DNA of 64,000 bases from Clostridiales bacterium (GCA_012719035.1 JAAYBD010000044.1:1-64000), one strand, 5' to 3'. Positions 42,805 to 52,824 are shown, numbered from the stretch's first letter. Numbers and translations are program-made. The notes: generated by a model from the sequence alone, not told the origin.

Positions 42805-43893
42805 TTATGAGATTGCTTTTATGGTATCCGCGGCTCTGGAAAGCGCTTCTCCGCAGCCGTTCATGAGGGTTTTGGCCGAGAGCCAGTCAGTTGTAGAAGC
42901 AACAGGTGCCGCAGCTACCGCTTTTATATATTTTGCGGTCTCTATGCAGCCAAGGTATGAGTTATATAAGTCATCATAAGCAGAAGAATATTTATTATTT
43001 GATTTGCAGTAATTCGCAGCGTTCATGGTATGCTGCGTAGCCATAAGCGCATATTCGTAAGACTTCTCCAGCGCGATCTGGGCTGCCATCCGGTCTTCCA
43101 ATTTGGGCGAAGAAAATCCTGAACATGCTGCAATGTATCTTTCCAAGGCCAGAACAATACTCTGGCGCGCATTGTCAACCGTCGTCACAAGCTGTGCTTT
43201 AGAGCCTATGCCTTCCGATGGTGATGTATTAATAGAGAATTTAACTCTCAGTTCCGCGTTTGCCATACGTGTTACAACAACAGCCATTTCATTGCGAAGA
43301 ATATTTTCTGCAGGGAAGAAATTACCTGCGTCTGTTTTACCCGTAAGCACTCCTGCAGAGTAGAGCGTGTAGACACACTGATAAGGCGTTTCAAGCGAAA
43401 CATCGGGTATATCGCCTATATTTATGTTGTTGATTGCTTTAAGCTCTGAAGACGGCATGGAAGCGGCAAATATCTCAGCAACCTGATAACGAGTAGCATA
43501 TAATTCGTAATTTTCGAATCTTCTTTCTGATATTATTCCGTTGGCAAGCGCATAATCAACATAAGACTTATACCATGGTGTGCTCATAGAAAAATCAGCC
43601 TTGCCTGTAGTATAAATGCTGTGAAGTCTTGCAGCCATTGCAACTGCCTCTGAAATGCGGACATAGCTGGAAGCACCAAAAGTATTTTCAGACATTCCCT
43701 GCATAAGATTGTATTCGTAAGCGTCAGCAACATTTTTGCTGAACCAGTCGCTCGAGGATACGTCTGTATATTTCCCCTCAGTGTATGAGAGCGTTCTTTT
43801 AAAATTTGACATACCTGCTTCGGCAAATGCCGGGGTAGCAATCAAAGATATTGTCAACATAAAACTAAGAATGAACGAAATTGTCTTTTTCAT
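42805..43893 (-). CDS. SLH-domain surface protein with helical C-terminal domain
   Basis: The 362-residue secreted protein has a signal peptide (MKKTISFILSFMLTISLIAT, cleaved after AFA) and three divergent SLH repeats (about 30-85, 90-150, 155-215; NLMQGMSENTFGASSYVRI, AGVLTGKTDAGNFFPAENI). Its C-terminal ~130 residues are helical and Ala-rich (ARQSIVLALERYIAACSGF, MAAQIALEKSYEYALMAT). Its SLH and leader are not like those of proteins A and B, so it is not part of the switch. GAGGGA precedes ATG 43893. The probable role is wall-anchored surface attachment. The 43894-44190 gap shows nothing further. Confidence 0.85.
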   Translation of the reverse strand: MKKTISFILSFMLTISLIATPAFAEAGMSNFKRTLSYTEGKYTDVSSSDWFSKNVADAYEYNLMQGMSENTFGASSYVRISEAVAMAARLHSIYTTGKADFSMSTPWYKSYVDYALANGIISERRFENYELYATRYQVAEIFAASMPSSELKAINNINIGDIPDVSLETPYQCVYTLYSAGVLTGKTDAGNFFPAENILRNEMAVVVTRMANAELRVKFSINTSPSEGIGSKAQLVTTVDNARQSIVLALERYIAACSGFSSPKLEDRMAAQIALEKSYEYALMATQHTMNAANYCKSNNKYSSAYDDLYNSYLGCIETAKYIKAVAAAPVASTTDWLSAKTLMNGCGEALSRAADTIKAIS

Positions 43894-44190
43894 AATATTA
43901 TCCCTCGCTTTCCTTTCGGATTTTACCATACTTTGATAATAATTCAAATATATTATAGAAAAAAACAAAATTATTTACAAATTGACCATATCCTAAGCCA
44001 GTGTCGTTCCGCAGGCATGATATAATAATTAAAAATGGGCATTATATCTTATTAATTCTATATATCACAGCGCCGCTTTGCGGCCATAATACTCTCATAT
44101 TATATATTATCGTTCCGAAATCCAGTGACAGCGCTTTAGCTTATGTAGAGGCTGATCGTACGGTGTTATCCCACGAGTGTTTTTTTCTTA

Positions 44191-44427
44191 TTAAATATGC
44201 ATTCTATGCATATTCCCAGATACCCCCAATAATTTGTCATATTCGCTCTGGGCTTTCATAGCCTTCGCACAGTGCTTTGAGAAGCTGCGGTTTAGAGACA
44301 GGAATCTTTCTGATGAATAAGCGGTTCCGTTCCTTAGCAGTTTGTCCCCCCTTCGTCGTCCCTTTTTAATGAACCACCAGTGCAGTTCAATTTGAGCGGC
44401 AAGGAGCGTCAATTTCAATTTTTTCAT
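44191..44427 (-). CDS. Small basic hypothetical protein
   Basis: This 78-residue Lys/Arg/His-rich protein (MKKLKLTLLAAQIELHWWFI, KKGRRRGDKLLRNG) is helical, with no clear signal peptide or motif. AAAGGAAG lies upstream of ATG, which supports it as a real gene. I do not recognise the family. A TTGAACA/TGTTCAA dyad upstream may control it. Confidence 0.5.
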   Translation of the reverse strand: MKKLKLTLLAAQIELHWWFIKKGRRRGDKLLRNGTAYSSERFLSLNRSFSKHCAKAMKAQSEYDKLLGVSGNMHRMHI

Positions 44428-44452
44428 ATTTTACTTCCTTTGTTTAATAGAT

Positions 44453-44470
44453 TTGAACACATTTGTTCAA
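44453..44470. promoter_or_regulatory. TTGAACA-TGTTCAA dyad (possible operator)
   Basis: A perfect 7-bp inverted repeat with a 4-base centre lies about 26 bases upstream of the small basic protein gene. No binding protein can be named. The rest of 44428-44814 holds no gene. Confidence 0.4.
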
Positions 44471-44814
44471 CAAGAGAAGTTATAGCGCTTTATAGGGGTC
44501 GAATGCTGTCGGCACTTGTCAAGGAAAAAACTATTTGCTGTAGAAAAACTGCCGTTTTAGACGTTAATTATTGTCAATTATCACTAAAAGTCGATTTCTG
44601 CGCAGGATTATTAAAGCATCGCCGTCCATAAATAGCCGCGTTATGGATATGATTATTCAAGACTTTACTCATTTCATTCAGATTATTCGTATCCTATTAA
44701 GATAAAAAAACTGTTTAGTGACTTTATCACGGAATAATATTGTTTTACAGCTTATAATTTTAAAAAAGAGGATATTGAGCATCGTGAAAAATACTTCTAA
44801 AGGAGATATGGAAT

Positions 44815-45126
44815 ATGTCAGTCATAACTATTACAAAGGAAAATTTTGAAGAGGAAGTAATGAATTCCTCCACTCCGGTTCTCATTGATTTCTGGGCTGC
44901 TTGGTGCGGTCCTTGTAGGATGATGTCTCCGGTCATCGACGAAATTGCCGACGAGCTTACGGATACAAAAGTCTGTAAGATAAATGTGGATGAGCAGCCG
45001 GAACTTTCACGCCAGTTCGGAATTATGAGCATCCCGACACTTGTCGTAATAAAAGACGGGCAGCTTGTAAGCAAGACATTAGGCGTTCAGCCAAAAGATT
45101 CAGTAGTGGCAATGCTGAAGAAATAA
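44815..45126 (+). CDS. trxA: Thioredoxin
   Basis: This 103-residue cytoplasmic disulfide reductase has the active site WCGPC at 30-34 (DFWAAWCGPCRMMSPVI) and the cis-Pro of IMSIPTLVVIKDG. AAAGGAG is well placed before ATG 44815. Thioredoxin reductase is not in the window. It is convergent with a Crp/Fnr gene, the two sharing a terminator. Confidence 0.95.
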   Translation: MSVITITKENFEEEVMNSSTPVLIDFWAAWCGPCRMMSPVIDEIADELTDTKVCKINVDEQPELSRQFGIMSIPTLVVIKDGQLVSKTLGVQPKDSVVAMLKK

Positions 45127-45127
45127 A

Positions 45128-45156
45128 AAATAGCCGGCATTAGCCGGCTATTTCCC
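45128..45156. terminator. Shared bidirectional terminator of trxA and the Crp/Fnr gene
   Basis: AAATAGCCGGC and GCCGGCTATTT form an 11-bp stem with flanking A and T runs. The last codons and stop of the Crp/Fnr gene (45140) lie inside it. Confidence 0.85.
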
Positions 45157-45814
45157 TTAATCGTGCTTTGTCAAGTACTTTAACTCCTCCGCGCGAAACC
45201 TCAACGAGCTTTTCAGTTGAGAAATATTTGAGCATTCGCGATACTACCTCGCGGGCAGAACCCATATATTTAGCAATCTGTTCTTGTGTAAGCTTAATCG
45301 TGTCGCCCCCGCTTTTGGCAAGCTCATCAAGTAAAAACACCGCAAGCCTTCGGTCAAAGCTCATAAACAGTATCTGCTGCATTGCCCACATGACATCCGA
45401 AAAACGTGCGGTCGCAGTTTTAAGAGCAAAATTCTCTACATATATGTTATCCTCGGTAAGTTGTGCAAAAATTCCGGAGCTTGTGATATATACTTCACTT
45501 TTCACTTCTGCATCTACGAAAACATCAAATGTTATAGTCTGAAGAACGCATGAAGCCGAGAGCATACAGATATCTCCTGGATAAAGCCGGTAAAGCGTTA
45601 TCTCCTTACCTTCCTCGGAAAGCATATATGTGCGCAGTATACCGCTTTTCACGAAAATCGCTCCCGTACAGTTTCCTGTATTTCCATGGATATTTTGTCC
45701 CTTATCATAAACCGTAAGCGATGTATGGTCTAAAAGCTGCTCTTTTTGCTCCTCACTCAGCTTATCCCAGAACGGCAGGTTCTCCCTAATAGATTCCACA
45801 CTGCTATACGTCAT
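45140..45814 (-). CDS. Crp/Fnr-family transcriptional regulator
   Basis: The 224-residue regulator starts at 45814 (GGGAGGGAGG 7 bases before); an ATG two codons earlier also fits. The cyclic-nucleotide-binding fold covers ~15-125 (VYDKGQNIHGN, GAIFVKSGILRTYMLSEEGK, LYPGDICMLSASC). The C-terminal winged helix is at ~150-224 with recognition helix TQEQIAKYMGSAREVVSRML. The Cys pattern is not that of an Fe-S FNR. Redox or nitrosative-stress control is possible given the thioredoxin neighbour, but is not shown. Confidence 0.88.
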   Translation of the reverse strand: MTYSSVESIRENLPFWDKLSEEQKEQLLDHTSLTVYDKGQNIHGNTGNCTGAIFVKSGILRTYMLSEEGKEITLYRLYPGDICMLSASCVLQTITFDVFVDAEVKSEVYITSSGIFAQLTEDNIYVENFALKTATARFSDVMWAMQQILFMSFDRRLAVFLLDELAKSGGDTIKLTQEQIAKYMGSAREVVSRMLKYFSTEKLVEVSRGGVKVLDKARLREIAG

Positions 45815-45934
45815 TTCCATCCTCCCTCCCGGATGCGGAAACATCCAGACTTTTATGACATGCAGCCAAAACATTAAAGCTGCAATTAAAATGGCAGCAC
45901 CCGATATAATAACATGGACTGCGCTATTATTTTG

Positions 45935-45963
45935 ATTTTACCACAGCTCGGCTATCCGTTCAA
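45935..45963 (-). promoter_or_regulatory. Promoter of the Crp/Fnr-family gene
   Basis: On the minus strand TTGAAC (45958-45963), 17 bases, TAAAAT (45935-45940). I saw nothing else definite in the 45815-46142 divergent gap. Confidence 0.65.
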
Positions 45964-46142
45964 GGATATAACCGCCGCGAAAATACTGGGGCACGTCTTT
46001 ACATATTCCTCTCTGCAGAGGTATAATAAGTAATAAAGTTTGATATGCAGACCGTCTTCAACCCTGCAGCTTTTTGTAAATATAGAGTATTAAAATGCGG
46101 GAGAGAAGGTGGCCTATTTACATGATGGAGGCGGAATTTAAT

Positions 46143-47138
46143 ATGGGAAAAATACTGGTGCTTGGCGGCGCGGGGTACATCGGTTCTCACACCGTTTATG
46201 AGCTTTTAGATAAAGGATATGGGGTCGTAGTCGCCGACAATCTCGAAACTGGTCACAGACAGGCCGTTCACCCGGACGCGAAACTGTATATAGGAGATAT
46301 CCGAAACAGAGAATTCGTCGACGGGGTTTTTGAAAAAGAGGAAATAGATGCTGTTGTGCACTTCGCCGCATATTCCCTTGTCGGCGAGAGCATGACCGAT
46401 CCGCTCAAATACTACGGAAACAACGTCGGAGGAACGCAGGTTCTTCTTGCCAGCATGGCGGCACATGGAATTGACAAAATCGTTTTTTCCTCTACGGCTG
46501 CAGCTTACGGTGAACCAAAACGGACTCCGATACTTGAAACCGACCCTACCGAGCCGACAAATACCTATGGAGCTACAAAGCTCGCAATGGAGCAGATGTT
46601 TAAATGGACAGAGCTTGCCCATGGTATAAGATATACCTCTCTGCGCTATTTCAACGCCTGCGGCGCCCATCCAAGCGGGGAAATAGGAGAGGATCACAGA
46701 CCGGAAACTCATCTGATTCCGATAGTATTGCAGGCGGCAAATGGGACAAGACCATCTATAAGTGTTTTCGGTACGGATTATGACACCAAGGACGGAACCT
46801 GCGTCCGCGATTATATACATGTCTGCGACCTTGCTCAAGCGCATGCTCAGGCTGTGCGCTATCTGATGGATGGCGGAAAAAGCGATATTTTCAATCTTGG
46901 CAACGGCGTTGGCTTTACCGTTCGCGAGATAATCAACGCGGCTGAGGGGGTCGTCGGGCACAATATCCCTACAGTGTTCGCAGAAAGGCGGGCGGGCGAT
47001 CCCGCCGTACTCGTCGCTTCAAGTGACAAGGCTAAATCCGTCCTCGGCTGGAAGCCTCAATATGCCGATATCCATGCTATTCTTGAAACGGCATGGAAGT
47101 GGCACAGAACACATCCCAAGGGCTTTTCAGAAAACTGA
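46143..47138 (+). CDS. galE: UDP-glucose 4-epimerase
   Basis: The 331-residue SDR-type epimerase interconverts UDP-glucose and UDP-galactose, feeding wall and surface glycans. The NAD site GGAGYIGSH is at 8-16, the acidic dinucleotide end is VVADNLETGH, and the catalytic triad is Ser/Thr near 117-118 (FSSTAAAYGEP), Tyr142 and Lys146 (NTYGATK). C-terminal substrate residues include LRYFNACGA and GTCVRDYIHV. ATG 46143 lies after GGAGGCGG; in-frame upstream ATGs (46095, 46125) have weaker sites. A terminator follows. Confidence 0.95.
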   Translation: MGKILVLGGAGYIGSHTVYELLDKGYGVVVADNLETGHRQAVHPDAKLYIGDIRNREFVDGVFEKEEIDAVVHFAAYSLVGESMTDPLKYYGNNVGGTQVLLASMAAHGIDKIVFSSTAAAYGEPKRTPILETDPTEPTNTYGATKLAMEQMFKWTELAHGIRYTSLRYFNACGAHPSGEIGEDHRPETHLIPIVLQAANGTRPSISVFGTDYDTKDGTCVRDYIHVCDLAQAHAQAVRYLMDGGKSDIFNLGNGVGFTVREIINAAEGVVGHNIPTVFAERRAGDPAVLVASSDKAKSVLGWKPQYADIHAILETAWKWHRTHPKGFSEN

Positions 47139-47166
47139 TAGTTGAAATATCAGCTGCTATTATGGA

Positions 47167-47200
47167 GCGAAGCCGGATCTAATGCCGGCTTCGCCTTTTT
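47167..47200 (+). terminator. Terminator after galE
   Basis: GCGAAGCCGG and CCGGCTTCGC pair around an 8-base loop, followed by CTTTTT. Confidence 0.88.
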
Positions 47201-47263
47201 CATATATGTTCAGATTGCCTGACGCATACCGCTGAGCAGTTCAATTTGATAATTTTGAATCTA

Positions 47264-49294
47264 TTAATCATCATATGCGTCTAACTGCTCCTCCGGCAGC
47301 CTAAACTTTTCAACAAGAGTCTTGAGCGACTCTGCCTGATTTGAAAGCTCCTCGCTTGCCGCCGCACTTTCTTCGGAGGTCGCCGAGTTCATTTGAACAA
47401 CAGAAGATACCTGCTCTACGCCTATTGAAATCTGAGAAACAGCAGAAGCCTGTTCCTGAGTTTGAACAGATATAGTTTCAACGATTTTGACGACTTCGGC
47501 GGATTTTTCGGCAAGTTCAGCAAATCCCGCACTTGTCTTATTAACAAGCCCCGTTCCCTTTTCAACTGCCTTTATGGAGTTTTCAATGAGGGCGGTGGTG
47601 TTCTTTGCCGCCTCTGCAGATTTTTGAGACAAGTTGCGGACTTCATCCGCAACAACTGCAAAGCCCTTTCCTGCATTTCCTGCTCTTGCAGCCTCTACCG
47701 CCGCATTCAAAGCAAGAATGTTTGTCTGGAACGCGATGTCATCGATTGCCTTTATTACCTTGCCGATATTCTTTGATGTTGCTGTGATCTCGTCCATTGC
47801 CTGACTGGCAAGCGTCATATCTTCTATGCTGCTGAGCATTATCTGCTCTGCGCCCTCTGACAGATCTTTTGCTTTCTCCGTATCCTCGGCATTTTTCCTG
47901 ACACGCTGCGAAATCTCCGCAATAGAGGCGGAAAGTTCCTGTATGCTGCTTGCCTGTTCGGTTGCTCCCTGTGCCAAGGTTTGGGCTCCGGAGCTGACCT
48001 GTGTAGCACCTGCGGACACCTGCTCTGACACTTGTAGAATATCTTTGAAAGATTCCGAAAGACCTGCCTTCAAGCGTTTGAACGCAGTTAAAATATTCTC
48101 ATAGTCGCCGACATACTTTTCGGGCGCGGCAGACGCAATGTCGAAGTTGCCGTGCGACATTTCCGTAAGAAGATAGTCAATATCCGAAATAATAGCTTTG
48201 GTATTATCCATTGAGCCTATCATTGACCTTTTAAGTTTATCCAATTCAAGCGTCGTTGTCACAACTTCGGGCATAGGGGATGCTACATCCCCCCCGGCAA
48301 AGTCGGACAACCTATTCATGATTGCCGTGACCGGAACCGAAAGACCTTTTGTCAACCCTGCTGTTATCCAAGCTCCGCCAAATGTAAACACAATTGCAAG
48401 TACAAGCGAAATATAAACCGCATAATTTACGCTCTGAGTGAAATCCGATTCGGGCGCGGCTATGCACATACTCCAGCCGTCTGTTCCGTCAATTGGGGCA
48501 AAAGATACAAACTTCTTGACACCTTCATATGTATAGCGGTCAAATCCGCTTTCCCCTCTTCTTGCCTTGGAATGGATATTGGCAAGTGCATTAAGTTTGG
48601 GGTCTGTCTTTGCACGCTCCTCAACATTATCCTTTGCAATAACTCTGTCAAATATAATATCAGCAATATTGTTGCCATTTTTGTCGATCATATAGGCTTT
48701 TCCGTTTTCACTGACCTTTATACTATCGATTATATCGGTCAAGCATTCCTGCTTGACTAAGAAAGCAACAGCGCCGACTATTGAATTACCTTCAATACCA
48801 TCTTTCCATACCGGCGTTGAGATGGTAATAACAAGCTCTCCCGATTCTGTATCGGTCTCCGGTGATGAGACATATGTCTCACCTTTCATCGCCGTTTGGA
48901 AAAAATCAGAGGACGAATAGTCTTTTCCATCCTCAAGAAGAATTCCGTCAGCAGTATAAAAATTTATTCCCGCAAGTTCACTGTTATTAACCTTTTTATT
49001 AATAAACTCTGCCTTTTCCTCTTTGGTGTAATCCTCGCTATACAGCACCTCGTTAGATGCGATTTCATGTGCAAGGCAAAAATACCTATTGATTTCTTTT
49101 GTTGCGGTCTCTGCGGCTACCAGAGCTGTAGTGGACATAGACTTTTTGAGGCAGTTCTCCGCAGTTATATATGATAAATATCCTGAAAGACAACCAAATA
49201 ATAAAGTAATAATAGATACCATTATTACAACTGCACTTGAAATCCTGAATCGCAGGGTTTTTTTCTGTTTTTCACTTACTGCTTTTTTTGCCAT
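47264..49294 (-). CDS. Methyl-accepting chemotaxis protein
   Basis: The 676-residue transmembrane receptor starts at 49294 after AGAGGTG. A first membrane segment at ~18-42 precedes a ~260-residue outside sensor of dCache type (GINFYTADGILLEDGKDYSS, AYMIDKNGNNIADIIFDR). A second membrane segment (~295-318) follows, then HAMP and the long coiled-coil signalling domain. The highly conserved hairpin tip reads NAAVEAARAGNAGKGFAVVA and DEVRNLSQKSAEAAKNT. There is no C-terminal CheR-binding pentapeptide. The ligand is unknown; the dCache type suggests amino or organic acids. No che genes are nearby. Confidence 0.93.
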   Translation of the reverse strand: MAKKAVSEKQKKTLRFRISSAVVIMVSIITLLFGCLSGYLSYITAENCLKKSMSTTALVAAETATKEINRYFCLAHEIASNEVLYSEDYTKEEKAEFINKKVNNSELAGINFYTADGILLEDGKDYSSSDFFQTAMKGETYVSSPETDTESGELVITISTPVWKDGIEGNSIVGAVAFLVKQECLTDIIDSIKVSENGKAYMIDKNGNNIADIIFDRVIAKDNVEERAKTDPKLNALANIHSKARRGESGFDRYTYEGVKKFVSFAPIDGTDGWSMCIAAPESDFTQSVNYAVYISLVLAIVFTFGGAWITAGLTKGLSVPVTAIMNRLSDFAGGDVASPMPEVVTTTLELDKLKRSMIGSMDNTKAIISDIDYLLTEMSHGNFDIASAAPEKYVGDYENILTAFKRLKAGLSESFKDILQVSEQVSAGATQVSSGAQTLAQGATEQASSIQELSASIAEISQRVRKNAEDTEKAKDLSEGAEQIMLSSIEDMTLASQAMDEITATSKNIGKVIKAIDDIAFQTNILALNAAVEAARAGNAGKGFAVVADEVRNLSQKSAEAAKNTTALIENSIKAVEKGTGLVNKTSAGFAELAEKSAEVVKIVETISVQTQEQASAVSQISIGVEQVSSVVQMNSATSEESAAASEELSNQAESLKTLVEKFRLPEEQLDAYDD

Positions 49295-49604
49295 TACAAA
49301 CACCTCTTTTTTTAATTTATAAAGCAATTTTATGAAGGTGGTCACTGCTCCGAAAACGTAATGCTGATGGTTTTAACTGGAAGAATAATGTCGAATTTTT
49401 AGTAATATTTACAAAATATGTCTGCAGACATAATACATAGGTTTTCTGAGGTAGTCAAGCCTATTCATTGTAAACAGGCAAATAAATATGTCCATTATTT
49501 AGGTAATGGACATATTGTAAATGTACATTTTTGTTGAATATGCTATATAATTTCGATAATATTGTCTATTATTTACTAATTCTATAATATTTGGATCAAA
49601 AAAT

Positions 49605-49658
49605 AGCAAGACCGCTTACTTCCGCCGAACGATAGTCCGCGTAATAAACGGTCTTGCT
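49605..49658 (-). terminator. Terminator after the aldehyde dehydrogenase gene
   Basis: AGCAAGACCG and CGGTCTTGCT pair over a long loop, with TTTTTT on the minus-strand side. The rest of 49295-49708 contains only AT-rich DNA with no gene. Confidence 0.7.
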
Positions 49659-49708
49659 GTTTAGTGAGATTTACCGGAGTTCTAAGCCTGATAAGGTGCA
49701 CAAAAAAC

Positions 49709-51073
49709 TCATTTCATAAATTTCCTAATTTGTTTCAATTTGCGGTCAGAGTATGGTCTATAACGAATAGAGATATCGATGAAAGTATGTTTTTTTACTA
49801 TACTTTTATAGTGGGTAAATGTATCAAAGCTCAATTTTCCATGATAGCTCCCCATGCCGCTGTCGCCTACTCCGCCGAAGCCCATATGCGGTGTTGCAAG
49901 ATGTATTATCGTATCGTTTATGCATCCGCCGCCGAAAGAAACACGAGAGAGCACCTTTTTCTCCGTTGCCTTATCTGATGTAAACAGGTAAAGTGCAAGC
50001 GGCTTCGGGCGTTCAATAATCTTTTCAAGCGCCTCATCAAGAGTTTTGTAAGTCAATACAGGCATAACGGGTCCGAAGATTTCCTCCTGCATTATCGGTT
50101 CATCCCAGCAAACATCTTTTATGAGCGTCGGCTCGATAAAGCGGCGCGATATATCGCCTTTTCCGCCAATCACGACTTTTTCGCTTTGGATAAGCCCCAT
50201 TATCCTTTCGTAATGCTTCTCGTTTATTATAACGGGCATATCCGAATAATCGCCGTTAGGGAAAAAACCTCCAACAGCCTTTTTAAATTCCTCTAAGAAT
50301 TCATCTCGGATATCTTCATCGATAAGCACATAGTCGGGAGCAACGCAGGTCTGTCCTGCGTTGAGATATTTTCCCCACGCAAGCCGCTTGGCAGTAAGCT
50401 TCAAATTAGCTGTTTTTTCAATAATGACAGGGCTTTTGCCTCCAAGCTCAAGGCTGACCGGAGTGAGATGCTTTGATGCACACTCCATTACATACTTTCC
50501 TACGGCAACGCTTCCCGTAAAAAAGATATAGTCGAATTTCTGCTGAAGAAGCTGTGTGTTCTCGTCTCTTCCTCCCTCCACAACAGTGACATATTCCGGA
50601 GGAAATACTCTTGCTATCAGCTCCGCAATCATGCGGCTCGTGTTCTTTGCATAGTTAGAGGGCTTAACAACCGCGCAGTTTCCTGCGGCCACAGCGCCCA
50701 CAAGCGGTTCTATAGTAAGCTGAAACGGATAATTCCACGGTGACATGACAAGCGCAACCCCATAAGGCTCTGCCACTACAAAGCTCTTTGATGAGAATTG
50801 CGCCATCGGTGTTTTGACTGTCTTGGGTTTAGCCCAGTTTTTAAGATGTTTTATCGCAAATCCCAAATCGTCCAGAACCATTCCGACTTCTGTCATATAG
50901 CTTTCAAAACCCGATTTATTCAGGTCAGCTTTCAGTGCCCTGCAAATTTCATCCTCATTTTGCCTGATTTCTTCCCTCAGCTTTTTTAAAAACTGCAGGC
51001 GGCGTTCTACAGGCAGGGTCTCCCCGCTCAAAAAGTATTCGCGCTGAGTCGCCACGATTTCCTCAATATTCAT
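49709..51073 (-). CDS. Aldehyde dehydrogenase (class 3-like)
   Basis: The 454-residue NAD(P)-dependent enzyme oxidises aldehydes to acids. Conserved parts are SPWNYPFQLTIEPLVGAVAA, KPSNYAKNTS, FTGSVAVGKYV, the catalytic Glu in SLELGGKSPVII and the nucleophile Cys in NAGQTCVAPDYVL. The short N-terminus and the HxGFGGVGDSGMGSYHGK-type ending are typical of the membrane-free class 3 / YwdH-AlkH group, which acts on medium-chain or aromatic aldehydes. CGGAGG precedes ATG 51073; an upstream in-frame ATG lacks a site. It is a single gene. Confidence 0.93.
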   Translation of the reverse strand: MNIEEIVATQREYFLSGETLPVERRLQFLKKLREEIRQNEDEICRALKADLNKSGFESYMTEVGMVLDDLGFAIKHLKNWAKPKTVKTPMAQFSSKSFVVAEPYGVALVMSPWNYPFQLTIEPLVGAVAAGNCAVVKPSNYAKNTSRMIAELIARVFPPEYVTVVEGGRDENTQLLQQKFDYIFFTGSVAVGKYVMECASKHLTPVSLELGGKSPVIIEKTANLKLTAKRLAWGKYLNAGQTCVAPDYVLIDEDIRDEFLEEFKKAVGGFFPNGDYSDMPVIINEKHYERIMGLIQSEKVVIGGKGDISRRFIEPTLIKDVCWDEPIMQEEIFGPVMPVLTYKTLDEALEKIIERPKPLALYLFTSDKATEKKVLSRVSFGGGCINDTIIHLATPHMGFGGVGDSGMGSYHGKLSFDTFTHYKSIVKKHTFIDISIRYRPYSDRKLKQIRKFMK

Positions 51074-51458
51074 TACTTGTCCTCCGAATTTCATTCGCTG
51101 ATTATTTTGTGCAATGACTTTATGCATCTATCCAAAACTGCATAACACCCTCGCAAAGCAAGCTTGTTGATTATACATATCACCCGTTTTTGCATAATCT
51201 CCGGCAGGCAGCAAAATTCGCCTATAATGCCGGCATGAGGGTATTCAACAACAAATATAGCGGGAAAGGAGTGTCACTTTCCATTTTACAACTATATCAC
51301 TTTAGTCTCTTCCTTACAATACTTTTTGTAGGATATACCAAGAAAGGTTTGTAGTATTTACTTTTTGTCAAGCCTTTTTACTATAAATATCGAGAACAAT
51401 AAACACAAGACAGTGAAAAATTTATAATCGCCTGAAAGCATCTGGCGCAAAAATAAAA

Positions 51459-51506
51459 CGCAGAGCAAAAACCGATTTTTCACATCGGTATCCGCTCTGC
51501 GTTTTC
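51459..51506 (-). terminator. Terminator after the transglutaminase-like lipoprotein gene
   Basis: Outer stem ACGCAGAGC/GCTCTGCGT and inner stem ACCGAT/ATCGGT, with a T-rich tail on the minus strand. The remaining DNA between 51074 and here shows no gene. Confidence 0.75.
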
Positions 51507-51537
51507 CATATATAGGGCTGTTCAGTTATAGTCAGTG

Positions 51538-52701
51538 TCAGAAATTACGTGAGAGAACATCATGATAAGATTTCACCCCGTTGCACTCAGGATATAAGGA
51601 TTTGTCCCATGTATATTTCACCTGCATCTGCAAATCGCTTCGCATAAACGTATTTCCGATACCTAAAGCCGAGCTTGCGGATACATCGACATGGTAATAA
51701 GTTTCCTCAATCTTTATAATATTCCACGAGTGCTCCTCATTGTCCAAACTTCCGTTCACGACAACACATTCTATTCCCGTGGCATGGCATAGCGCGCTGT
51801 AGGCAAGTGCAATTCCCAAGCTGTCCGCATTACCCTCGATAAGCGCTCCATAAGCGGTGGAAGAAAGCCCGCTGTTAAATCCTATCCTGCCGCCGCCCAA
51901 AGTCCCAGCCGAATCATATGTGCAGCTTTTAGCAAGCTTATTATAGGCGCTCATAGCAAATACAGCGTCCTTATCGGAGGAAAGGCTGCGGCTCAGCTCA
52001 TTTATTTTATTCACCAGCGCAGACTTCATTTTTTGAAGCTCAGACAGTTTCCATCCATATTCAAGCTCAATCTCTATAATGCGGTGCATACCGCTCTGAG
52101 GATGCATCCGGACGTTTACGACCGGCATAACAACGCAGGCTGCGGGATTTGCGGCATACGCTTTGTAAACGGCATTTTTTACCTCTTCCTCAGTAATCGT
52201 TGGGCTTGTGATTCTGATTGCGGTATATGAACCCATGCTGTCCAGTATAGGATCTATAGCCTCCGCAAGCTGCGGCTTTCCGGTAACATAGCGTATCGCG
52301 TCTATTTCCCCCTGCGTGTGCTTATATGTAATATAAACCACAGCTTCGTAATAGGTTGCAATCGGGCTGAGATAATACGGCATATATTCGACGGCATAGC
52401 TTGCAAGAGCGCTTTCCGACTTTACCTCCGACCATGCCCGCGAAATATCCCCCGGAAGCGCTCCTTCATAATCAGTAAATCTCAGTCTTCCCTCGGTTTT
52501 ATGACTGTTCACCATAGAAATAATGGCATCCTTAAGTCCCTCATAATCCGAGATTCGGCTGATATCGTTGCTTAATCCGTCGTTGGTATCGTCCGCATAT
52601 TCAGATACAGACAGATACTCTTTTTTAAAAAGAGAGGAACAGCCGGAAAGCGCGGCAAGCATAGCTATCAAAAGCAATATTGATACTGTACGTTTCTTCA
52701 C
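51538..52701 (-). CDS. Lipoprotein with degenerate transglutaminase-like domain
   Basis: The product is about 387 residues from GTG 52701 (GGGGGG upstream). The signal peptide ends in the lipobox LAALSGC, so it is membrane-anchored outside. The C-terminal ~130 residues follow the transglutaminase-like (papain-like) fold: EGNADSLGIALAYSALCHAT, the His motif EEHSWNIIKI and the Asp motif YYHVDVSAS. The position of the usual nucleophile Cys is Ser, so hydrolytic activity is doubtful and a binding or structural role is more likely. The N-terminal half is of unknown fold. Confidence 0.75.
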   Translation of the reverse strand: MKKRTVSILLLIAMLAALSGCSSLFKKEYLSVSEYADDTNDGLSNDISRISDYEGLKDAIISMVNSHKTEGRLRFTDYEGALPGDISRAWSEVKSESALASYAVEYMPYYLSPIATYYEAVVYITYKHTQGEIDAIRYVTGKPQLAEAIDPILDSMGSYTAIRITSPTITEEEVKNAVYKAYAANPAACVVMPVVNVRMHPQSGMHRIIEIELEYGWKLSELQKMKSALVNKINELSRSLSSDKDAVFAMSAYNKLAKSCTYDSAGTLGGGRIGFNSGLSSTAYGALIEGNADSLGIALAYSALCHATGIECVVVNGSLDNEEHSWNIIKIEETYYHVDVSASSALGIGNTFMRSDLQMQVKYTWDKSLYPECNGVKSYHDVLSRNF

Positions 52702-52824
52702 GCTTTTCCCCCCGCATTGTCTTATGGTATAGCATCTGAAATTAGACACTATATATCATATTTGCACAAATAAATATATCACAGCGGCACCCGCTATGCT
52801 ATAAAAATCACCGCCGTCACTTTC

